From an uncultured Oscillospiraceae bacterium (GTDB lineage: Bacteria > Bacillota > Clostridia > Oscillospirales > Oscillospiraceae): a DNA stretch of 5,540 bases. The stretch covers positions 1-5,540 of the forward strand of contig CAKUKL010000117.1 of assembly GCA_934662925.1 (NCBI GenBank), written 5' to 3'. The notes under the pieces are model-generated. The model was given only the letters and a program-made list of their open reading frames with translations. It did not search any database and was not told where the DNA came from. A program made the position numbers and the translations under genes. Every line of letters begins with the position of its first letter. Position 1 is the first letter of the stretch. Below are positions 1 to 5,539 of this stretch, one piece after another.

Positions 1-813
1 CGGGGCAAGGAGATCTTCAAGCCCCTGAACACCGGCTGGATCGACGAAAACGTGGCCTGTGTGCGGGAGTGGGTGGCGAATATCTTCTTCTATCGCAAGG
101 GCGGTACCACCATCATGATCGACGCAGGCTACAACTACGACCGGCTGGCGGAGAAAATGGGCTGGCTGGGCATCGACCCGGCAGACATCCGGCACATTCT
201 CATCACCCATCAGGACACCGACCACGTGGGCGCGGTGGAGGCGGACAGCCCCGGCCTGTTCAAAAACGCCGAGCTTTACATCGGCGAGACGGAGAACCGC
301 TACCTCACCGGCGAGGTCCGCCGGAAGGTCATCTACCATCTCTACAAGCTGCCGCAGGTGACCATCAACAACGAAAAGGTCCTCCTCCGGGACGGGCAGG
401 TCTTTGACATCGACGGCATCCAGATCGAGTGCTTCCTCGTCCCCGGCCACACGTGGGGCCACATGATATACCTCATCGACGGCAAGTACCTCTTCACCGG
501 CGACACCATCTGGTTCGGCGCCGACGGCGGCTACAGCTTCATCTCCGCGCTGGCGGAGGACAACAGGCTGGCCGTCCGGTCGCTGGCGAAGCTGGAACAA
601 AAGCTCAAGGCCCGCGGGCTTGAGCCGCTGTTCATCACCGGCCACACCGGCTGGACAGACAACTTCGCCTTCGCCTTTGCCCATAAGGACCAGCTGTGCT
701 CCCCCTTCAAAAAGCGCGTCCACGATCCCGCCGCCCCCTACGACGCCTACGACGAGTCCGACGACACCGAAGCGGGCGCAAAGTCTGGCTTCCTGAAAGG
801 AGTGGGACGATGA
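1..813 (+). CDS. MBL-fold metallo-hydrolase (5'-truncated by window edge)
   Basis: This is a metallo-beta-lactamase-fold hydrolase, probably a cytoplasmic dinuclear-metal enzyme that cleaves an ester, thioester, lactone or amide; the substrate is unknown. The frame is open from base 1, so the true start lies upstream. A GTG at 52 is an in-frame alternative, but it falls inside the expected first beta strands (the strand ending VANIFFY, followed by the IMIDAG strand), so I reject it. Counting residues from that GTG, the metal-binding motifs are HQDTDH at 53-58, PGHTWGH at 131-137 (ligand probably H133), TGDTIW at 149-154 (ligand D151) and TGHTG at 196-200 (H198). The first motif has Asp where the canonical HxHxDH has its second His. 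As far as I recall, HQDxDH is a known variant among Firmicutes MBL proteins. No signal peptide can be assessed because the N terminus is missing. The last bases overlap the start of the next gene (ATGA), so the two are probably co-transcribed and translationally coupled. The fold is secure; the specific function is not. Confidence 0.9.
   Translation, partial: RGKEIFKPLNTGWIDENVACVREWVANIFFYRKGGTTIMIDAGYNYDRLAEKMGWLGIDPADIRHILITHQDTDHVGAVEADSPGLFKNAELYIGETENRYLTGEVRRKVIYHLYKLPQVTINNEKVLLRDGQVFDIDGIQIECFLVPGHTWGHMIYLIDGKYLFTGDTIWFGADGGYSFISALAEDNRLAVRSLAKLEQKLKARGLEPLFITGHTGWTDNFAFAFAHKDQLCSPFKKRVHDPAAPYDAYDESDDTEAGAKSGFLKGVGR
796..802 (+). promoter_or_regulatory. Ribosome binding site of the ATC-hydrolase-family gene
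   Basis: AAAGGAG lies 7 bases upstream of the ATG at 810, inside the 3' end of the MBL gene. It fixes the start of the second gene and excludes the longer in-frame extension reaching back to 696. Confidence 0.8.
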
Positions 814-1511
814 AGGACAGCGAGCTGCAATTTGACCGCACCTGCCACGTGCTCTATTCCAAGCCCTGCAAAAAGGAGATCCGGGCGAAGATCGCCCTCC
901 ACTACCCGCCGGAGCAGCGGGAAGCGGTCTGGGAACGGGTCCAGCGCCAGTACGTGGACTTTCTCTCCGACTGGCGCACCGATCTGGGCGGCAAAAAGAA
1001 CTTCCACAACGGTGCCGGCGGCACCTACGACTGCATCGCCATCCTGAGCTATTACGTCGCGTGCAAAGACGTCACCTTCTTCCGCGAGATCGAGGAGATG
1101 GAGGAAAATCTGGTCCTGCCGTCCTTCCGCAGGCTGAAATTTGTGGACTGCAACAAGCCCTTCTGGCGAAAGCTGATGTATCGGGCGTTCACCTCGGCCA
1201 AGTCCGCCTGCGACAAGTGGCACGATTACGAGATGAACGTCTTCCCCTACGAGAAGGACAAGCCCATCTATTACGAATTCACGGCGTGCCCCGCGGCGGA
1301 ATTTGCCATCAAAAACGGCCTGACCGACATCATGCCCGCCCTGTGCAACGTGGACTTTGAGTCCATGGAGCTCATCCACGCCCGGCTGGTGCGCACCACC
1401 ACCTGCGCCAACGGCTGCAAGTGCGACTTCACCATCTGCGGCGACCGGGACGAGTACCTGAAGGATCACCCCGAGTACCGGGACGAGGCCGGCTACCGCC
1501 GGAACCGCTGA
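810..1511 (+). CDS. L-2-amino-thiazoline-4-carboxylic acid hydrolase family protein
   Basis: This 233-aa soluble protein is recognised as a member of the ATC hydrolase family (Pfam ATC_hydrolase), named after the Pseudomonas enzyme that opens the thiazoline ring of L-2-amino-thiazoline-4-carboxylate on the way to cysteine. Most family members have no tested substrate. The C-terminal half carries the recognisable core: the YYEFTACPAAEFA segment near residues 154-166, a segment around MPALCNVDFESMELIHARL at 175-193, and the VRTTTCANGCKCDFTICGD tail at 194-212. That tail has four cysteines, at 199, 203, 205 and 210. No signal peptide or membrane segment is visible. The start is set by AAAGGAG 7 bases upstream. 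The ATG overlaps the stop codon of the MBL gene as ATGA, which implies translational coupling in one operon. A terminator hairpin follows 27 bases after the stop. The family call is fairly firm; the reaction in this organism is open, and other C-N or C-S hydrolysis is possible. Confidence 0.8.
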   Translation: MKDSELQFDRTCHVLYSKPCKKEIRAKIALHYPPEQREAVWERVQRQYVDFLSDWRTDLGGKKNFHNGAGGTYDCIAILSYYVACKDVTFFREIEEMEENLVLPSFRRLKFVDCNKPFWRKLMYRAFTSAKSACDKWHDYEMNVFPYEKDKPIYYEFTACPAAEFAIKNGLTDIMPALCNVDFESMELIHARLVRTTTCANGCKCDFTICGDRDEYLKDHPEYRDEAGYRRNR

Positions 1512-1536
1512 AAAAAACGTACATCTCCTCTACGCG

Positions 1537-1566
1537 AAAAGTCCGCTGCCCTCCGGCAGCGGACTT
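1537..1566. terminator. Bidirectional rho-independent terminator between convergent units
   Basis: GTCCGCTGCC (1541-1550) and GGCAGCGGAC (1555-1564) form a perfect 10-bp stem around the loop CTCC. The flanking AA/TT extends it to 12 bp. Four A at 1537-1540 give a TTTT tract on the minus strand, so it best suits the end of the ECF operon, whose stop codon lies 16 bases away. For the plus-strand hydrolase pair the downstream U-tract is short (TTCCTG), so termination in that direction is probably weaker. Confidence 0.85.
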
Positions 1567-1582
1567 CCTGTGCGCGGAAGGC

Positions 1583-3040
1583 TCAGCCGATCCGGAAAAA
1601 TTCCCGGATCTTTTCCAGCCCCGCCCCATCCATGGGATAGCATTCCGCCACGCTCCCCGCTTCCAGCCGGATGACGTCGGTGCAGCACTCGCACATCAGC
1701 TCTGGGTCGTGGGTGATGACGTAGACGGTCTTTCCGCTCTGCCGCAGCTCCCGGAGCAGCGCGGCGGTCTGGAGCATATGCCGGTAGTCAAGGCCGCTGG
1801 TAGGCTCGTCCAGAAAGACGACGGAGCGCCCGGCGGCCATGGCGGACGCGATGGCAAGGCGCTGCTTCTGTCCGCCGGACAGGGACGCCGGATGCCGGTC
1901 GGCAAAGACGGTCAGGTCCATCCGGGCCAGAATATCCCGGGCGGCGGCCTCGTCCTCCTCCGCCATGCTGATGAGCACCTCGTCCAGCACGCTCTCGGTG
2001 AACAGCTGGTGCCCCACGTCCTGCATGACCATGTAGCACCGGTTGAGCCGGTCCTTCGGGCGCAGCGTCTCCCCGTCCATCGTCACCGTGCCGCAGCGCC
2101 GCTCAAGACCGCAGAAGCACCGGGAAAAGGTGGACTTCCCCGCGCCGTTGCGGCCGATGATGCCCACCACGCCGCCGCAGGGGATGTCACAGGAATCGAT
2201 GTGCAGCGTCTCCGGCGCGTTTTTGTAGGCAAAGCGGAAGCCGTCCAGCCGCGCCGTCCTGCCGGAGCTTTTCTCTCGCCCCGTCACCGTCAGCGCGGCA
2301 AGGCTGTTGGCCCGCAGACCCATGGCCCGGCGTTTCTCCTCCGGGATGGCTTCAAACTCCCGCCGGGTGTAGTCGCCGCAAACGCGGCCTTCCTTCATGA
2401 AAATGTACCGGTCGGCCACGCCGCTGAGGTAATACAGCCGGTGCTCGGACAGGATCACCGTCTTTCCCAGCGACTTGAGATAGGCCACCACCTCCCGCAG
2501 GTCGAGGATGGCGTCCGCGTCCAAGTTGGATGACGGCTCGTCCAGCACGAACACCTGCGGCTCCATCATAAACGCCCCGGCGCAGGCGATCTTCTGCTTT
2601 TCGCCGCCGGACAGCTCAAAAATGCTGCGGTCCAGCAGGTTTTCCAGCTTCAGCACCGAGACTGTGCGTTCCAGCCGGGCGAGAATGTCCTCCTTCGGCA
2701 TGCCGAGATTTTCGCAGCCGAAGGTGATCTCACTGGTGGTGTCCACGTTGAAAAACTGGGAGCGGGGATTCTGGAATACGCTGCCCACCTGCCGCGCCGT
2801 GTCGTACAGCGGCTGCGCGGTGACGTCTTTCCCGTCGATCTCCACGCGGCCGGTGAGGTTCCCCTCGAAATAGTGAGGGATGAGGCCGTTGATGAGCCGG
2901 GTGAGGGTGGTCTTGCCGCAGCCGCTCTCGCCGCACAGCACCACCACCTGTCCGTCCGGAACGGTGAGGTCAATGTCGAAAACGCCCCCCGCCGTCCCCT
3001 CCGCCTGATAGGTAAAGGTCACATTGTCGATCCGGATCAT
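1583..3040 (-). CDS. ECF transporter fused double ATPase (EcfA-type ABC protein)
   Basis: This 485-aa cytoplasmic ATPase powers an energy-coupling factor importer. It is a head-to-tail fusion of two ABC domains, replacing the separate EcfA1 and EcfA2 subunits. Domain 1 (about 1-235) has Walker A GESGCGKTT at 37-45, Q-loop Q90, signature LSGGEKQ at 143-149, Walker B VFVLDEP at 163-169 with catalytic E168, and switch H200. Domain 2 (about 263-485) has Walker A GRNGAGKST at 296-304, Q-loop Q340, signature LSGGQKQ at 387-393, Walker B VVFLDEP at 407-413 with E412, and switch H444. Both ATP sites therefore look complete. A CxCC cluster sits at 450-453 just after the second H-loop. The ATG at 3040 overlaps the T-component stop as ATGA, with only a weak GGGTGG upstream, so translation is probably coupled. 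The frame stays open far upstream, but that part is a shadow of the T gene. A CbiO-like cobalt ATPase is a less likely reading, given the S component present. Confidence 0.93.
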   Translation of the reverse strand: MIRIDNVTFTYQAEGTAGGVFDIDLTVPDGQVVVLCGESGCGKTTLTRLINGLIPHYFEGNLTGRVEIDGKDVTAQPLYDTARQVGSVFQNPRSQFFNVDTTSEITFGCENLGMPKEDILARLERTVSVLKLENLLDRSIFELSGGEKQKIACAGAFMMEPQVFVLDEPSSNLDADAILDLREVVAYLKSLGKTVILSEHRLYYLSGVADRYIFMKEGRVCGDYTRREFEAIPEEKRRAMGLRANSLAALTVTGREKSSGRTARLDGFRFAYKNAPETLHIDSCDIPCGGVVGIIGRNGAGKSTFSRCFCGLERRCGTVTMDGETLRPKDRLNRCYMVMQDVGHQLFTESVLDEVLISMAEEDEAAARDILARMDLTVFADRHPASLSGGQKQRLAIASAMAAGRSVVFLDEPTSGLDYRHMLQTAALLRELRQSGKTVYVITHDPELMCECCTDVIRLEAGSVAECYPMDGAGLEKIREFFRIG

Positions 3041-3765
3041 CCCAGCCACCCGCTTCCCAGTGTCAGCGCAAAGCACGCAAGGCACAGGACGATCATAACG
3101 ACATCCTGCGCATGAAACCCGATCTTGCAGATATCCGTCCGCCGCACCGGTGCGCCGAGGCCCCGGGTCAGGGCGGCGGCGGACAGCTCGTCCCCGATCT
3201 TCACGATGGAGATCATCAGCGGGATGAGCCGGTATTCCAGCATCTTCCCCGGGTGCTTCCCGCCGAAGCGGATGCCCCGCATCCGCATGGCGTCGGAAAT
3301 GGCAGCGTTTTCCTCCCCGATGGTGGGGAAAAACCGGAAAATGACGGACATGGGGATGATGATCTTCTCCGAAACGCGCATCCGCTTCATGGCGGCGATA
3401 AAATCGCTCACCGAGGTGGACGCGATGAGGAACGCCCCCATCATGATGCCCGGGGCGAACCGGGTCATGATGGAGCACACCGCCAGCAGCAGAAAGGCGG
3501 GCAGACCGGACATGCGGTACAGCGCCGCCCGCTCCAGCGCAAAGCACACGGCGTACAGCACGAGGTACTTCGCCGCTGTTTTCCACCGCCCCTCCGACAG
3601 CAGCAGGAGGAACGGCACCGCGCTGAGCACCGGCTTCACCGCGTTCATCACGCCGCCGTTTCCGGTGGACAGCATCAACGTCGTCACAGCAAGGAGCATC
3701 AGCTGCTTGGTCCGTGGGTCCAGCAGCAGGCCCCGGCGCTTCGCAGTGTACGTCAGTCCGTCCAT
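3037..3765 (-). CDS. ECF transporter T component (EcfT/CbiQ-type transmembrane protein)
   Basis: This 242-aa integral membrane protein is the scaffold that links the substrate-binding S subunit to the ATPases. Hydrophobic segments appear at roughly 21-33, 45-57, 65-78, 88-112 (possibly two) and 221-238. The cytoplasmic coupling helices carry the two family signatures: DAMRMRGIRFG at 158-168 and AALTRGLGA at 197-205. These are the paired Ala/Arg/Gly motifs that dock on the ATPase grooves. The N-terminal LLLDPRTKQLMLL segment is also typical of EcfT/CbiQ proteins. Its ATG shares one base with the stop codon of the S gene (TGATG), and its own stop overlaps the ATPase start as ATGA, so all three proteins should be made stoichiometrically from one mRNA. 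No strong Shine-Dalgarno is visible, in line with coupled translation. Length is normal for the family. Assignment to the T role is firm. Confidence 0.92.
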   Translation of the reverse strand: MDGLTYTAKRRGLLLDPRTKQLMLLAVTTLMLSTGNGGVMNAVKPVLSAVPFLLLLSEGRWKTAAKYLVLYAVCFALERAALYRMSGLPAFLLLAVCSIMTRFAPGIMMGAFLIASTSVSDFIAAMKRMRVSEKIIIPMSVIFRFFPTIGEENAAISDAMRMRGIRFGGKHPGKMLEYRLIPLMISIVKIGDELSAAALTRGLGAPVRRTDICKIGFHAQDVVMIVLCLACFALTLGSGWLG

Positions 3766-4349
3766 CAGGCAATGCCGGCCTTGACGAAGTGCTTCTTCAG
3801 CAGGGCCTTACCGATGAGGCCGCCCAGCAGGGCGCACAGAAAGATCCCGGCGATGACCAGCACGATGCTCCACATGGGCATGACGGACATGACCTTGTCG
3901 GCGTACTCCTCGCCGAAGCCCGCGGCGAAGTCCGCCCGGGACTGCTCCACCATGAAGTACATGGGGATGTAGGTGCCGATCATCCACAGGCTGAACACGG
4001 CGTAGCCCAGAATGGTCTTTTTGCCGCTGGCGTAGCCGCCGGACTTCATGATGAGGTCGCCCAGCAGGCCGAACACCACGCCCATGGGCACGCCCCAGAA
4101 GCCCATGCCGGTAAAGCCCATCAGCAGGCCGGAGAGGATGGCCATGATGGTGACCATGCCGAACTTCTTCACCCGGACGGCGAACAGCATGAAGGGGATG
4201 CCGGTGATCAGCGTCCACAGCGCGCCGAGGATGGGCAGGAAGATGGGCACAAAGCCGATGGGGATGGCCACGCAGCAGCCCAGCACGAAGTAAAGTACGG
4301 TGAACAGACCGATGTTGATCAGGTCCTTCGCCTGCATTTTGTTGTTCAT
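3765..4349 (-). CDS. ECF transporter S component, MptD / Trep_Strep family
   Basis: This 194-aa, highly hydrophobic protein is the substrate-capturing subunit of the ECF importer. The N terminus MNNKMQAKDLINIGLFTVLYFV matches the pattern of the Trep_Strep (MptD) family of putative S components, whose ligands are largely undefined. About six membrane segments can be drawn, near residues 11-29, 32-50, 52-80 (one or two), 85-101, 114-133 and 158-180. The loop at 134-155 is the longest polar stretch. The start is chosen at 4349 because GGAGGT (4362-4357 on the minus strand) lies 7 bases upstream. A GTG at 4358 three codons earlier falls inside that Shine-Dalgarno and is rejected. It is the first gene of the operon and is divergent from the AraC regulator. 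Having its own S, T and ATPase genes together makes this a dedicated (group I-like) ECF system. The ligand is not predictable from sequence. Confidence 0.85.
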   Translation of the reverse strand: MNNKMQAKDLINIGLFTVLYFVLGCCVAIPIGFVPIFLPILGALWTLITGIPFMLFAVRVKKFGMVTIMAILSGLLMGFTGMGFWGVPMGVVFGLLGDLIMKSGGYASGKKTILGYAVFSLWMIGTYIPMYFMVEQSRADFAAGFGEEYADKVMSVMPMWSIVLVIAGIFLCALLGGLIGKALLKKHFVKAGIA

Positions 4350-4356
4350 AACAAAC

Positions 4357-4362
4357 ACCTCC
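4357..4362 (-). promoter_or_regulatory. Ribosome binding site of the S-component gene
   Basis: On the minus strand GGAGGT ends 7 bases before the ATG at 4349. It decides the start, since the upstream GTG at 4358 lies within it. Its first two G residues also belong to the 3' arm of the inverted repeat at 4361-4373, so RNA pairing there could affect access. Confidence 0.8.
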
Positions 4363-4373
4363 GAAATTTTCGG
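4361..4373. repeat. Inverted repeat CCGAAA-T-TTTCGG next to the S-gene RBS
   Basis: This is a perfect 6-bp inverted repeat around one central T. In the minus-strand RNA it could form a small CCGA/UCGG hairpin with a five-base loop that takes up the first GG of the Shine-Dalgarno. It shares three bases with the next palindrome at 4371-4389. It could be an operator, a weak RNA element, or chance. Confidence 0.4.
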
Positions 4374-4389
4374 TCAACTCAGTTAACCG
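4371..4389. promoter_or_regulatory. Probable operator palindrome in the divergent promoter region
   Basis: CGGTCAACTCAGTTAACCG is a 19-bp palindrome centred on 4380 with a single mismatched pair (positions 5 and 15). In the minus-strand RNA the mismatch becomes a permitted U-G wobble. It lies between the ECF operon and the AraC gene, overlapping a candidate -35 of the latter. A further half-site TAACTG at 4394-4399 pairs with CAGTTA at 4380-4385 around an 8-base spacer. The forward CAACT and TAACT half-sites are 19 bases apart, a spacing that would place them on nearly the same DNA face. Binding by the adjacent AraC protein is inference. Confidence 0.5.
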
Positions 4390-4410
4390 TGTCTAACTGG
4401 CAAATATTTT
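4383..4410 (+). promoter_or_regulatory. Candidate promoter of the AraC-family regulator gene
   Basis: TTAACC (4383-4388) and TATTTT (4405-4410) are separated by 16 bases, each matching four of six consensus positions. The -35 lies within the 19-bp palindrome and the -10 is back to back with the minus-strand TAAAAT. If real, binding at the palindrome would repress the regulator's own gene, a common autoregulatory arrangement. It would leave a leader of about 85 bases. Evidence is weak. Confidence 0.28.
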
Positions 4411-4411
4411 A
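4406..4411 (-). promoter_or_regulatory. Candidate -10 box of the ECF operon
   Basis: Read on the minus strand this is TAAAAT, matching five of six bases of the sigma-70-type -10. About 17 bases upstream there is only TAGATG, a poor -35, as is common for activator-dependent promoters. Transcription would start near 4399, placing the palindromes inside a leader of about 50 bases. This is a prediction by eye only. Confidence 0.35.
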
Positions 4412-4448
4412 CCAACCGCCGCCGTCATCATCTACCGCCCATTCGACA

Positions 4449-4462
4449 TTTTGGCTCCAAAA
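4449..4462. repeat. Inverted repeat TTTTGG-CT-CCAAAA in the AraC leader
   Basis: This is a perfect 6-bp inverted repeat around CT, located about 40 bases before the AraC start codon. It is immediately followed by CGGTAACG (4463-4470), which resembles a shortened CGGTYAAC half-site of the main palindrome. It may be a second regulator-binding site or chance. The rest of the 4350-4502 gap shows no RNA gene or recognisable riboswitch. Confidence 0.35.
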
Positions 4463-4488
4463 CGGTAACGGATTCATTTTCACGCATC

Positions 4489-4495
4489 GAGGGGG
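4489..4495 (+). promoter_or_regulatory. Ribosome binding site of the AraC-family gene
   Basis: GAGGGGG lies 7 bases upstream of the ATG at 4503. It fixes the start there, although the frame remains open far upstream to 3714 across the S-component gene. Confidence 0.75.
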
Positions 4496-4502
4496 ATATC
4501 CC

Positions 4503-5495
4503 ATGGATACAGCAGACATCATTCAGAAATGCCGGGCGCTCCCCGGCGTCACCGTGGAGGAAGGGGACTCCTATACCGACCTTCTTCTCTCCAACGCCGG
4601 GGGAACGGGCCGGATGCGCTTTCTCCCCCTGTTCCCCGGCGTCACGCTGGCGCTGATCTCCGTGGACGCCCCCACATGGCCCGCGCCCCAGCCGGACGAG
4701 TGCACCCCCGACGCCAACGGCCCCCTCATCGTCAACTACTGCACCCGTGGCCGGTGCGAGCTGATCCTCAACGACAACAAGAGCGTGTTCCTCACCTCCG
4801 GCCACATCTCGCTGACGGAAAAATTCGCCCGGGGCGAGTACGTCTACCCCGGCGGCACCTATGAGGGCATCGAGCTGTTCATCGACCCGGACACCGCCCA
4901 AAACGGCCAGCCCATGCTCCGTGACAGCTTCGGCGTGGACCTTGCCCAGCTCCGGGCAAAATACTGCCCGAACGGCGAGACCTTCATCGCAAAGCTGCCC
5001 CTGCCGGACAACCTCTCCAGCCGCCGCCCCGGCTTTTCCGACGCGGGGAACCCCCTCCGCCGGATCAGTATGCAGACCGGCGTCATCGACCTGCTGGCCC
5101 TCCTGCTGTACGGGCAGGCGCCGGAGCCGGAACAGCTGGTCTACTACACCAGGCTGCAAGTAGGCATCGCAAAGCAGATCGAGGCCATCATCACAAAAGA
5201 CCTGTCCCAACAGCACACCGCCCGGGAATTTGCGGAGCGGTTTTCCATCAGTGAGAGCAGCGTCAAAAACTACTTCTCCGGCGTGTTTGGCCAGAGCATT
5301 TCCCAGTACGCCACCCGGCAGCGGATGCTGCGGGCGGCGGAGCTGCTGACCTCCACCCGCCTTTCCGTCATCGAGGTGGCCAACCGGGTGGGCTACCTGA
5401 ACCAGAGCAAATTTTCCACCGCCTTCCGCCGCACTCACGGGGTCTCGCCCCGGGAGTACCGCACCAGCCGGATGCTCCCGGCGGAGCTTCCGTAA
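4503..5495 (+). CDS. AraC-family transcriptional regulator
   Basis: This 330-aa cytoplasmic DNA-binding protein has an N-terminal sensor region (about 1-200) and a C-terminal AraC/XylS-type double helix-turn-helix (about 222-322). The first HTH covers about 237-258 (HTAREFAERFSISESSVKNYF). The second covers about 288-310 (SVIEVANRVGYLNQSKFSTAF), followed by the family hallmark HGVSPREYR at 312-320. The N-terminal part contains a beta-rich stretch around NYCTRGRCELIL (78-89) and YEGIELFIDPD (120-130). It reads like the ligand-sensing half of PchR-like AraC regulators, though that likeness is from memory. Its gene is divergent from the ECF operon across a 153-base gap with inverted repeats, so it probably controls that operon and perhaps itself, in response to the transported ligand or a related signal. 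A strong terminator follows at once, so it is monocistronic downstream. The regulator family is certain; the ligand and the target genes are inferred. Confidence 0.92.
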   Translation: MDTADIIQKCRALPGVTVEEGDSYTDLLLSNAGGTGRMRFLPLFPGVTLALISVDAPTWPAPQPDECTPDANGPLIVNYCTRGRCELILNDNKSVFLTSGHISLTEKFARGEYVYPGGTYEGIELFIDPDTAQNGQPMLRDSFGVDLAQLRAKYCPNGETFIAKLPLPDNLSSRRPGFSDAGNPLRRISMQTGVIDLLALLLYGQAPEPEQLVYYTRLQVGIAKQIEAIITKDLSQQHTAREFAERFSISESSVKNYFSGVFGQSISQYATRQRMLRAAELLTSTRLSVIEVANRVGYLNQSKFSTAFRRTHGVSPREYRTSRMLPAELP

Positions 5496-5501
5496 TGTCA
5501 G

Positions 5502-5539
5502 CAGCCCCGGAGCCTGAAACAGGCTCCGGGGTTGTTTTT
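5502..5539 (+). terminator. Rho-independent terminator of the AraC-family gene
   Basis: CCCCGGAGCCT (5505-5515) pairs perfectly with AGGCTCCGGGG (5521-5531) around the loop GAAAC. Three more pairs (one G-U) can extend the stem outward, and TTTTT follows at 5535-5539. It begins 7 bases after the TAA stop and has the classic layout for plus-strand termination. Confidence 0.93.

Noticed and set aside
52..54. GTG as the start of the MBL gene
   Set aside because: The frame is open to base 1 and the codons before GTG read as part of the fold's first strand region; no ribosome binding site is seen before it.
747..1469. Minus-strand open frame of 240 codons opposite the hydrolase pair
   Set aside because: It is antisense to two genes with clear family membership; its composition is that of a reverse-strand shadow in GC-rich DNA.
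1421..2533. Plus-strand open frame of 370 codons opposite the double ATPase
   Set aside because: It is the antisense shadow of the ATPase gene, with no domain recognisable and no credible ribosome binding site; it also runs through the terminator hairpin.
3041..3772. N-terminal extension of the double ATPase frame up to 3772
   Set aside because: It is the shadow of the T-component gene in another frame and has no ABC-domain likeness. The ABC fold begins at the ATG at 3040, which overlaps the T-gene stop.
3714..4502. Long in-frame extension upstream of the AraC-family gene (frame open from 3714)
   Set aside because: It lies antisense to the S-component gene, is rich in low-complexity His/Asp/Gly/Ala residues, and a strong ribosome binding site sits directly before the ATG at 4503. 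The openness is a by-product of GC-rich codon use.
4350..4502. Riboswitch in the ECF leader, as found upstream of many vitamin ECF operons
   Set aside because: If transcription starts near 4399 the leader is only about 50 bases and has no recognisable cobalamin, thiamine, FMN or similar core; only small inverted repeats are present.
4428..5438. Minus-strand open frame of 336 codons opposite the AraC-family gene
   Set aside because: It is an antisense shadow with Val/Gly/Ala-rich composition, no recognisable fold, and a 3' end running into the intergenic promoter region.
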